11,690 nt of DNA, taken from assembly GCA_002395775.1 (NCBI GenBank), contig DGUV01000052.1, positions 377-12,066 of the forward strand. The letters are read 5' to 3'. The position numbers and the translations under genes were made by a program. The notes under the pieces are model-generated. The model ran no database searches and was not told where the DNA came from. It worked only from the letters and a program-made list of their open reading frames with translations. Of this stretch, positions 5,705 to 11,690 are shown one piece after another (position 1 is the first letter of the stretch; the number at the start of each line of letters is the position of its first letter). This DNA comes from Prevotellaceae bacterium UBA4301. Lineage in GTDB: Bacteria > Bacteroidota > Bacteroidia > Bacteroidales > Bacteroidaceae.

Positions 5705-6709
5705 CTACATTCTTATTTTCGTCTCCTTGCCACTGTAGCGGACGGTTCTTACTTCCTGCGTGCCGGCCGGACGGATGCGGAAGGTGCGCTCCTGCAGCAT
5801 ACCGGGGAACTGTCCTCGCCGGTAGTCCAAAGCTTTCTGCCCTGTGAGGCGACGGAAGTATTTTGAGAAGAAGCTGGGATTTGGAAAGCCCATTTCGTCG
5901 GATATCTGGGTCAGGGGTTTGTCGGTATGGCGAAGTTCAATCTTGATGCGGGTGATGAGAGCACGGTCTATCCAGTCCTTGGCAGTAATGCCACTGGTTT
6001 GACGTATGACGGTGCTGAGGTAACGCTCAGTAAGGCAAATGCGACGGGCGTAGTAGGCTATCTGGTGTTGTTCGCGACAGTGCTGATTGACAAGACTGAT
6101 GAAGCGGTCGAAGATGGTCTGTTCGCGGGTGTGCGCTATGGCTTGGTCAGCGATATTGCGACGATAGAGTTCGTCATAGTGGTGCATCAGTGCAGCAACT
6201 ATTGCGGAAACGGTGGGGCGGTGGTAGTTGGGTTGATGGACGATGTGCCAAAGCGTTTCGATGATGTGGCGGGCCGTGGCTATATCGTCGGATGTGACGG
6301 GAATCTGGAAGTCGCGCACCTGTCCGTTGAAGGCTGAGGGCCAATGTCCAGAGGCAAAGGGCATGGGGAAGTCGGCAAAGAGTCCGATGCCATATACCTC
6401 GACGTCGCTGGAAAGTCGGATGGGGTTGATAATGGTTCCCGGACCAATATAGACAAGCGTACCAGCCGTGATGTGGCGGTCCTGAAGGTTGAAGTTGATG
6501 TCCGCCTCACCACGGGTGAATATGCCCAGACGGTGGTCGTTGATGATGAAAGGTGGACGTTGTTGCTCAATCAGACGAAAAATTCTGGCATCGCCGTGCA
6601 CGATGCCCAGTTCGTTGTTGATGAAGAACGACTGGCCTATGGAATCGGCCTGAGCGGTCAGGATATCCTGCATCCGCTTGGCGTCCATTAGTTTTGGCGT
6701 TTTTCCCAT
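5705..6709 (-). CDS. AraC-family transcriptional regulator
   Basis: 334 residues. The N-terminal half (about 45-120) is a cupin-like ligand-sensing domain with GIFTRGEADINFNLQDRHITAGTLVYIGPG, the usual AraC_binding strand pattern. Residues 200-300 hold the two helix-turn-helix units. The first is around IAYYARRICLTERYLSTVIRQTSG (217-240). The second is PLTQISDEMGFPNPSFFSKYFRRLTG (265-290), whose 'IS-x-x-(M/L)GF-x-x-x-S-x-F-x-(R/K)-x-F-(K/R)' pattern is diagnostic. About 35 basic residues follow the HTH (300-334), longer than usual. The start at 6709 is the first ATG; Met8 (6688) is possible. The gene is divergent from the TolC-led efflux operon across a 156-base gap, the classic position of a local activator. 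I infer that it senses an efflux substrate. Confidence 0.9.
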   Translation of the reverse strand: MGKTPKLMDAKRMQDILTAQADSIGQSFFINNELGIVHGDARIFRLIEQQRPPFIINDHRLGIFTRGEADINFNLQDRHITAGTLVYIGPGTIINPIRLSSDVEVYGIGLFADFPMPFASGHWPSAFNGQVRDFQIPVTSDDIATARHIIETLWHIVHQPNYHRPTVSAIVAALMHHYDELYRRNIADQAIAHTREQTIFDRFISLVNQHCREQHQIAYYARRICLTERYLSTVIRQTSGITAKDWIDRALITRIKIELRHTDKPLTQISDEMGFPNPSFFSKYFRRLTGQKALDYRRGQFPGMLQERTFRIRPAGTQEVRTVRYSGKETKIRM

Positions 6710-6728
6710 TTTGTTTAGGTTCTGGATG

Positions 6729-6736
6729 CAAAGATA
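6729..6736 (-). promoter_or_regulatory. -7 box for the AraC gene
   Basis: On the minus strand the sequence reads TATCTTTG, a match to TAnnTTTG. It lies 19 bases before the ATG at 6709, giving a very short leader, or about 40 bases before the alternative Met8. No good -33 TTG is seen at the right distance, which suits a regulated promoter. Confidence 0.45.
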
Positions 6737-6742
6737 ATGATT

Positions 6743-6773
6743 TTATGCATAATAGTTGCTTATTTTGTAATAA
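6743..6773. promoter_or_regulatory. Palindromes in the divergent regulator/efflux spacer (possible operators)
   Basis: TTATGCATAA (6743-6752) is a perfect 10-base palindrome seven bases upstream of the AraC -7 box. A few bases on, TTATT (6760-6764) and AATAA (6769-6773) form a second inverted repeat around a 4-base loop. Both lie where a regulator could affect the AraC promoter and reach the efflux promoter. The region is AT-rich, so palindromes arise easily by chance. Confidence 0.3.
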
Positions 6774-6833
6774 ATCGAACAAAAAGGACATTATTGCATT
6801 CCAAAAGATAGTGCTTTCGTGTGAGAAACCAAG

Positions 6834-6841
6834 TAACTTTG
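6834..6841 (+). promoter_or_regulatory. -7 box for the efflux operon
   Basis: TAACTTTG, identical to the box before the small exported protein at 5672-5679, ends 24 bases before the TolC-like ATG at 6866. The -33 position (about 6811-6813) reads GTG rather than TTG, so the core promoter is incomplete. That is expected if an AraC-type activator is needed. Confidence 0.55.
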
Positions 6842-6865
6842 CACCAGAAAACATAAAACGATGAT

Positions 6866-8137
6866 ATGAGAAGAATCTTTTTTGGAATCATGATGTTGCC
6901 CCTGTTGACATGGGGACAAACGCTCGAGGAATGTCAGGAAGCGGCTTTGCGAAATTATCCCCTCATACACCAGTACAATCTGGTCAGTCGCACGACGAAC
7001 CTGACTGTCGAGAACATCGGGAAGGGGTGGCTGCCTCAGGTGTCGGCATCGGCCCAAGCCACTGTACAAAGTGATGTGACGGCTTGGCCTGATGAGATGC
7101 AGTCACTGATACGATCAATGGGCGTCAACCTGAAAGGACTCCGCAAAGACCAGTATCGTGTGGGCATAGATGTACAACAGACGTTGTACGACGGTGGGGC
7201 TATTCGCAGTCAGAAACTGGTTGCTCTGGAACAAGGTGCCGTGCAAGAGGCCCAGACCGAGGTCACGATGTACCAGGTGCGCCGACGTGTCAATGAGATG
7301 TACTTCGCCTTGCTCTTGCTTGACGAACAAATCAAGCAGAACCGCGATTTGCAGGAAGTGTTGCAGGGCAACGAGCGAAAGTTGCAGTCGATGTTCAAAC
7401 GAGGAACGGCCTCGGAGAGCGACTGGCAAAACGTGAAGGCCGAACGCCTGAATGTGGCACAACAGTTGACTAGCCTCACTGCCAATAGGCAGACGCTGGT
7501 GCGAATGCTAAGTGCATTTTGTGGCATAGAGGTTACAACTCCCTCCAAACCTTCTCGCCTAACAACCATCGAGACCAATGATATGCATCGACCAGAACTG
7601 AGGCTTACTGACGCCCAGCTCCGCCTGGCCGATGCTCAGGAACAAGCCCTGCGGTCGAAACTCATGCCTCGCCTCGGTGTCTTTGCACAGGGTTTCTACG
7701 GCTATCCGGGTTATAACTTGTTTGAGGATATGATGCACCACCGCTGGTCGCTCAACGGGATGGTGGGGGCACGTCTCACTTGGAACATCGGAGGTCTCTA
7801 CACCCACAAGAACGATAAGGCTCGCATCCAGCTCCAGCGAGAGCAAGCTATGAACGCGCGCGACGTATTCCTATTTAATAATAGGTTGGAGCAGTTGCAG
7901 CAAAACGAGAACATCATGCGTTGGCAACGCCTCATGGACGAGGACGACGAGATCATTCGTTTGCGAAGTGCTGTCCGCAAAGCCGCTGAGTCGAAGTTGG
8001 AACACGGAATCATCGATGTCAACGACCTCATGCGCGAAGTCAATAGCGAAAGCACAGCCAAGGTGCAACGCTCGATGCACGAAGTGCAGTTGCTCAAGGA
8101 GATTTACGACCTGCGTTTTATCCGAAATGACGAATAA
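6866..8137 (+). CDS. TolC-family outer membrane efflux protein
   Basis: 423 residues. Residues 1-17 form a signal peptide (MRRIFFGIMMLPLLTWG), and the mature part opens with TLEECQEAALRNYPLIHQYNL, the hallmark N-terminal helix of the outer membrane efflux family. The family repeat is visible: the first half has KGWLPQVSASAQATVQ and the VGIDVQQTLYDGGAIRSQK strand-helix transition. The second half has SKLMPRLGVFAQGFYGYPGYN and MVGARLTWNIGGLYTHKNDK. Long alpha-helical stretches lie between (about 112-215 and 320-420). Length is normal for the Bacteroidetes members. It would trimerise to form the channel through the outer membrane. It is the first gene of the efflux operon, 34 bases before the adaptor gene, and divergent from the AraC regulator. 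Confidence 0.92.
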   Translation: MRRIFFGIMMLPLLTWGQTLEECQEAALRNYPLIHQYNLVSRTTNLTVENIGKGWLPQVSASAQATVQSDVTAWPDEMQSLIRSMGVNLKGLRKDQYRVGIDVQQTLYDGGAIRSQKLVALEQGAVQEAQTEVTMYQVRRRVNEMYFALLLLDEQIKQNRDLQEVLQGNERKLQSMFKRGTASESDWQNVKAERLNVAQQLTSLTANRQTLVRMLSAFCGIEVTTPSKPSRLTTIETNDMHRPELRLTDAQLRLADAQEQALRSKLMPRLGVFAQGFYGYPGYNLFEDMMHHRWSLNGMVGARLTWNIGGLYTHKNDKARIQLQREQAMNARDVFLFNNRLEQLQQNENIMRWQRLMDEDDEIIRLRSAVRKAAESKLEHGIIDVNDLMREVNSESTAKVQRSMHEVQLLKEIYDLRFIRNDE

Positions 8138-8171
8138 CGTGATACCTAATAACGAGATAAACTATAAGACA

Positions 8172-9059
8172 ATGAAACGGATATTTGTAGCAAGTTTCGC
8201 AGTGCTCATGCTCACCGCCTGCGGAAATAAGGAAAAAGAGTACGATGCCACAGGGACTTTCGAGGCCACGGAGACCACTGTTTCGGCTGAAGAGAGTGGG
8301 ACACTAATGCGCTTCGACCTGTCGGAGGGTGACAATGTGGAACAGGGTAGGGAGGTGGCCCTTGTGGACACCACCCAGTTATGGCTTAGACTTCAGCAAC
8401 TGATGGCCACGAAAGCGGTCTATCAAAGCCAGAAACCCGACACCGAGCGCCAGATAGCGGCCACACGCCAGCAATTGGCCAAAGCACGACAAGAACAACA
8501 AAGATACAAAGAACTTGTTGCCGACGGTGCCGCCCCATCGAAGATGCTTGACGACGCCACGAGTCAGGTGCAAGTGCTTCAACGCCAGTTAGATGCACAA
8601 CTCTCGACTTTACAGACCAATACTCGTTCGCTGGACAAACAGATGGAAGCCACCGAGGTGCAGGCTAACCAACTTCGCGACCAACTTCGCAAGTGTCATG
8701 TCGTGTCGCCAGTTAGTGGTACAGTATTGGAGACTTATGTCGAGCGTGGCGAGTTCGTGACCATAGGGAAACCGCTCTTCAAGGTGGGCGATATGCAGCG
8801 TATGTTCCTGCGGGCATATGTCACATCGTCTCAACTGCAAAGTGTTAAGGTCGGGCAGAAAGTGACCGTTATGGCCGACTATGGACAAGCCAAGAAACAG
8901 TACGAAGGCGTGGTGAGTTGGATATCGTCGCGCTCAGAGTTTACGCCCAAGACCATCTTGACAGATGACGAACGTGCTGATTTGGTCTATGCCGTGAAGA
9001 TACGCGTCCAGAACGACGGGTTTGTGAAGATTGGGATGTATGGGGAGGTGAAGTTTTAG
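8172..9059 (+). CDS. HlyD-type periplasmic adaptor lipoprotein
   Basis: 295 residues from the ATG at 8172. The frame is open much further upstream, but that part is a shadow of the TolC gene, and only the start at 8172 gives a proper lipoprotein signal: MKRIFVASFAVLMLTACGN, with lipobox LTAC and lipidated C17. The lipoyl half-motif SAEESGTLMRFDLSEGDNVEQG (39-59) precedes a long coiled-coil hairpin (about 70-172; Gln/Ala/Arg-rich with KELVADGAAPSKMLDDA at the turn). The second lipoyl half CHVVSPVSGTVLETYVERGEFV follows (175-196), then a beta-barrel region (about 205-295). This is the membrane-fusion adaptor linking the ABC transporter to TolC, closest in organisation to YbhG-like proteins. It lies 34 bases after the TolC gene. 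Length is typical for the short-hairpin type. Confidence 0.92.
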   Translation: MKRIFVASFAVLMLTACGNKEKEYDATGTFEATETTVSAEESGTLMRFDLSEGDNVEQGREVALVDTTQLWLRLQQLMATKAVYQSQKPDTERQIAATRQQLAKARQEQQRYKELVADGAAPSKMLDDATSQVQVLQRQLDAQLSTLQTNTRSLDKQMEATEVQANQLRDQLRKCHVVSPVSGTVLETYVERGEFVTIGKPLFKVGDMQRMFLRAYVTSSQLQSVKVGQKVTVMADYGQAKKQYEGVVSWISSRSEFTPKTILTDDERADLVYAVKIRVQNDGFVKIGMYGEVKF

Positions 9060-9061
9060 TT

Positions 9062-9125
9062 CATAATTCTTGCTCCGATGCTCTACGCAAGCGTCATTGC
9101 TTCGCAGATGCCGAGCGCATAATTC
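9062..9125. repeat. Hairpin-forming segment flanked by 8-base direct repeats
   Basis: CATAATTC occurs at 9062-9069 and again at 9118-9125. Between them lies GC-richer sequence able to form an imperfect hairpin: GCTC (9072-9075) pairs with GAGC (9113-9116), and GCAAGC (9087-9092) pairs with GCTTCGC (9099-9105) apart from one bulged base. A short loop lies around 9093-9098. It fills the spacer between the adaptor and ABC genes. No T-run follows, so it is more likely a transcript-stability or translation element, or a miniature repeat insertion, than a terminator. Confidence 0.4.
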
Positions 9126-10649
9126 ATGGTTATGAATGCTATAGAAGTTAAGAATGTCAGCAAGAGCTACGGCAAGGTGATGGCACTCGACGATGTGTCA
9201 TTCACTGTGCCGAAGGGTGAGGTGTTCGGCCTCATTGGTCCCGATGGAGCTGGTAAGACATCGATGTATCGCATCCTTTGCACCCTGCTGCTGGCCGATA
9301 AAGGTGAGGCCTGTGTCGATGGGTTCGATGTGGTGAAGGGTATGCGGGAAATTCGTCGTCGGGTCGGATACATGCCTGGTCGTTTCTCTCTTTACCAGGA
9401 CCTTACGGTGGAAGAAAACCTCCAGTTCTTCGCCAAACTCTTTGGGACTACAGTCGAAGCCGGGTACGATAGCATTCGAGCCATATATTCCCAGATAGAA
9501 CCCTTTCGCAAACGCAAGGCTGGCGCCCTATCGGGAGGAATGAAACAGAAGCTTGCCCTCTCGTGTGCTTTGATTCATCAGCCCAGTGTACTTTTTCTTG
9601 ACGAACCCACTACGGGTGTTGACCCCGTGAGTCGTAAGGAACTGTGGGATATGCTTGAAACGCTAAGGGAACGCAATATCACGATTATGGCCTCTACTCC
9701 CTATCTCGATGAGGTTCGCCGCTGCGAGCGTGTAGCTTTCCTCGATCAAGGTCATCTGCGTGGAATCGGTACGCCTGACGAAATCCTCACCCAGTTTGCC
9801 GACGTATTCAATCCGCCGCCACTCAAGACCCCCTCTCCGCTCCCCCTGAATGGGGAGGATGGTCAGGAGACTCGTGTGACAGCTCCCACCGCTGCGGATG
9901 TGTGTGTGGAGAGTCCATACGTCATCGAAGTCTCTCACTTGGTAAAGGCATTTGGGACGTTCCATGCTGTCGATGACATCTCGTTCAAAGTGCGCAAGGG
10001 CGAAATATTCGGTTTTCTTGGGGCAAACGGCGCAGGCAAGACCACAGCCATGCACATGCTTACGGGGTTGAACCAACCTACGAGTGGCACAGGACGTGTT
10101 GTGGGTTATGACATCAGTACCGAGCACGAGCAAATCAAGAAGCACATTGGCTATATGTCGCAGAAGTTCTCCCTCTACGAAGATCTCACAGTGGCCGAAA
10201 ACATACGTCTGTTTGCCGGTATCTATGGCATGAAGGATGAAGAGATAAGGGTGAAGACAGAAGAATTGTTACGCCGACTGAAATTCGAAGAACATAAGGA
10301 CGACCTTGTGTCGTCACTCCCACTAGGTTGGAAACAGAAACTGGCCTTCTCCGTAAGTATATTCCATGAGCCTGGTATCGTGTTCCTTGACGAACCCACG
10401 GGAGGTGTTGACCCAGCCACACGACGCCAGTTCTGGGAACTCATCTACGACGCGGCTCAACGTGGTATCACTGTCTTCGTAACGACTCACTATATGGACG
10501 AGGCAGAGTATTGCGACCGCATCTCCATCATGGTGGACGGTAAAATTAAAGCCATAGGTACGCCCGACGAACTGAAGCGGACTTACGGTCAGAAGGATAT
10601 GGATCACGTGTTTACACTATTAGCAAGGGAGGCAAAGAGAGGGGATTAG
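9126..10649 (+). CDS. ABC transporter ATPase with two fused nucleotide-binding domains (YbhF-like)
   Basis: 507 residues with two ATPase domains in one chain. NBD1 (about 4-228) has Walker A GPDGAGKTS (38-46), signature LSGGMKQ (135-141) and Walker B VLFLDEP (155-161). NBD2 (about 265-500) has Walker A GANGAGKTT (299-307), Q-loop Q346 (YMSQKF), Walker B IVFLDEP (418-424) and H-loop H455 (TTHYMDEA). Its signature is replaced by LPLGWKQKL. NBD1 instead has Gly (G85) at the Q-loop and Pro (P192) at the H-loop. This asymmetry resembles E. coli YbhF. The linker (about 229-262) is Pro-rich and contains an inserted-looking palindrome. The start could be Met1 (9126) or Met3 (9132), and the protein is unaffected either way. 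It would power export together with the permease 22 bases downstream. Confidence 0.92.
   Translation: MVMNAIEVKNVSKSYGKVMALDDVSFTVPKGEVFGLIGPDGAGKTSMYRILCTLLLADKGEACVDGFDVVKGMREIRRRVGYMPGRFSLYQDLTVEENLQFFAKLFGTTVEAGYDSIRAIYSQIEPFRKRKAGALSGGMKQKLALSCALIHQPSVLFLDEPTTGVDPVSRKELWDMLETLRERNITIMASTPYLDEVRRCERVAFLDQGHLRGIGTPDEILTQFADVFNPPPLKTPSPLPLNGEDGQETRVTAPTAADVCVESPYVIEVSHLVKAFGTFHAVDDISFKVRKGEIFGFLGANGAGKTTAMHMLTGLNQPTSGTGRVVGYDISTEHEQIKKHIGYMSQKFSLYEDLTVAENIRLFAGIYGMKDEEIRVKTEELLRRLKFEEHKDDLVSSLPLGWKQKLAFSVSIFHEPGIVFLDEPTGGVDPATRRQFWELIYDAAQRGITVFVTTHYMDEAEYCDRISIMVDGKIKAIGTPDELKRTYGQKDMDHVFTLLAREAKRGD
9840..9857. repeat. GC-rich palindrome in the ABC inter-domain linker
   Basis: CTCCCC (9840-9845) and GGGGAG (9852-9857) form a perfect 6-base stem with the loop CTGAAT. 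It lies inside the coding sequence for the Pro-rich linker (residues about 239-244, PLPLNGE) between the two ATPase domains. The surrounding ACCCCCTCTCCGCTCCCC resembles the C-rich, purine-answering palindromes scattered between genes in many Bacteroidetes. This suggests a palindromic repeat that landed in frame in a tolerant linker. Confidence 0.5.
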
Positions 10650-10671
10650 TATTGGACATAGACAGTATAAG

Positions 10672-11690
10672 ATGACGAAAACGAGTAATATGAATAAGGA
10701 CACGCATATGACAAAAGTAACCCCTCCTTTCTCTGGTGTTGTTTTCTTTTCCTTTATCATGAAGGAAGCCCGCCACATTCTGAGGGATGGGCGAACAATG
10801 CTCATTCTCTTTGGGATGCCGGTGGTGCTGATGCTGTTGTTTGGCTTTGCCATCTCTACCGATGTGCGTAATGTCCGAACCATTGTGGTTACGTCCAATA
10901 TGGACCACCGCACAGGGGTGTCCATCGAACGCCTTGCCGCTTCTGAGTACTTCACCCTCGTTTCTACTGTACCTTCGTCCGTTGAGGCTGAACGTATGAT
11001 ACGCCATCAAAAGGCAGATATGGCAGTAGTGTTTGCTCAGGACTATGCATCAGGGCGGGGAGGAGTGCAGTTCATCGTCGATGGGTGCGATCCCAACATG
11101 GCCCAGCAATGGACCACCTATGCTCAGCAGGTTATTGTAGGAGGTTTGCCTTCGATGATTAGCACACGCCTGCTCTATAATCCGCAGATGCGTTCGGCCT
11201 ACAACTTTGTGCCAGCTATCATGGGTATGCTGTTGATGCTTATCTGTGCCATGATGACCAGTATCTCCATAGTCCGTGAAAAAGAACGTGGCACGATGGA
11301 AGTCCTGCTTGTTTCACCCGTCCGTCCACTTTTGGTCATCGTAGCCAAGGCAGTGCCCTATCTCGTTCTTGCCTTTGTGATACTGGCGTCAATATTGCTC
11401 ATGTCTCGCTTTGTTCTCAATGTTCCACTCGAAGGTTCCATCCTATCCATCATCCTTGTTAGTGGCATCTACATTCTCTTGGCCCTGTCGCTCGGTTTAC
11501 TCATCTCCAATGTTGCCCAGAGCCAACTTGTGGCTTTGCTTATGTCGGCAATGGTCCTCTTGATGCCTATCGTCATGCTCTCGGGAATGCTCTTCCCTGT
11601 CGAGTCCATGCCCACGCCCTTGCAATGGCTCTCCGCCATCGTTCCACCTCGCTACTATATTCAGGCCATGCGTAAACTCATGATTATGGG
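10672..11690 (+). CDS. ABC-2 type permease (YbhS/YbhR-like), 3' truncated
   Basis: 339 complete codons are visible and the frame runs off the right edge. The first in-frame ATG after the ABC stop is 10672, giving MTKTSNMNKDTH; Met7 (10690) or Met13 (10708) could also start it. Domain order is standard: one N-terminal transmembrane helix (about 42-62, LILFGMPVVLMLLFGFA), then a large periplasmic domain (about 63-175). At least four further hydrophobic segments follow, at about 179-200, 222-244, 255-278 and 285-308. Between the second and third helices is VREKERGTMEVLLVSPVRP (201-219), the coupling-helix motif EKERGT-(M/L)-E-x-L of ABC2_membrane_3 permeases. The end so far, LSGMLFPVESMPTPLQWLSAIVPPRYYI, is also characteristic. 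It lies 22 bases after the ATPase gene. A second permease of this type usually follows. The missing part should be about 30-40 residues by family length. Confidence 0.9.
   Translation, partial: MTKTSNMNKDTHMTKVTPPFSGVVFFSFIMKEARHILRDGRTMLILFGMPVVLMLLFGFAISTDVRNVRTIVVTSNMDHRTGVSIERLAASEYFTLVSTVPSSVEAERMIRHQKADMAVVFAQDYASGRGGVQFIVDGCDPNMAQQWTTYAQQVIVGGLPSMISTRLLYNPQMRSAYNFVPAIMGMLLMLICAMMTSISIVREKERGTMEVLLVSPVRPLLVIVAKAVPYLVLAFVILASILLMSRFVLNVPLEGSILSIILVSGIYILLALSLGLLISNVAQSQLVALLMSAMVLLMPIVMLSGMLFPVESMPTPLQWLSAIVPPRYYIQAMRKLMIM

Noticed and set aside
5927..6337. 136-codon plus-strand frame within the AraC region
   Set aside because: It is antisense to a well-supported AraC regulator with both helix-turn-helix units and has no recognisable motif.
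7968..8171. 68-codon upstream extension of the adaptor gene
   Set aside because: It overlaps the TolC coding region in another frame and would bury the lipoprotein signal that starts at 8172.

Overview
The window looks like chromosomal DNA of a Bacteroidales bacterium, most likely a Prevotella-type organism. Three things point there. Start codons lack clear Shine-Dalgarno sequences, while several gene starts follow the Bacteroidetes -7 promoter box TAnnTTTG. A DUF4250 gene and Bacteroidetes-style exported proteins are present. One exported protein ends in the 'Y-x-L-x-G-R ... GI-x-V-x-(D/N)GKKV' tail common on Prevotella secreted proteins. The assignment rests on pattern recognition, not on a search.

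Region 1 (1-4020, + strand) is a tight run of four genes: the end of an alpha/beta hydrolase, an amidohydrolase fused to an ABM-type monooxygenase domain, a cupin fused to two carboxymuconolactone decarboxylase (CMD) domains, and a flavodoxin fused to a cyclophilin-like domain. The three complete proteins all start with a signal peptide, so the group appears to work in the periplasm or at the surface. The families recur in quinone and aromatic-compound chemistry, so I infer an exported redox or detoxification module. The substrate is unknown. A heptamer tandem repeat (271-318) sits directly before the amidohydrolase gene.

Region 2 (4021-5061) holds a repeat/hairpin spacer, a PaaI-type thioesterase, a 59-codon DUF4250 gene and a doubtful signal-peptide-like mini-ORF containing heptamer-repeat remnants.

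Region 3 (5062-6709, - strand) has a small exported protein of unknown function with its own well-matched promoter, then an AraC-family regulator.

Region 4 (6866 to the end, + strand) is divergent from the regulator and encodes a tripartite efflux system of the YbhG/YbhF/YbhS type: TolC-like outer membrane channel, lipoprotein HlyD-type adaptor, tandem-ATPase ABC protein, and an ABC-2 permease that runs off the right edge. A second permease probably follows outside the window. The AraC protein is the obvious candidate regulator of this operon. It might also respond to compounds handled by Region 1, but the sequence does not prove this. No tRNA, rRNA, CRISPR array, transposase or phage gene was seen, and no gene-free stretch exceeds 300 bases; the longest is the 156-base divergent promoter region.
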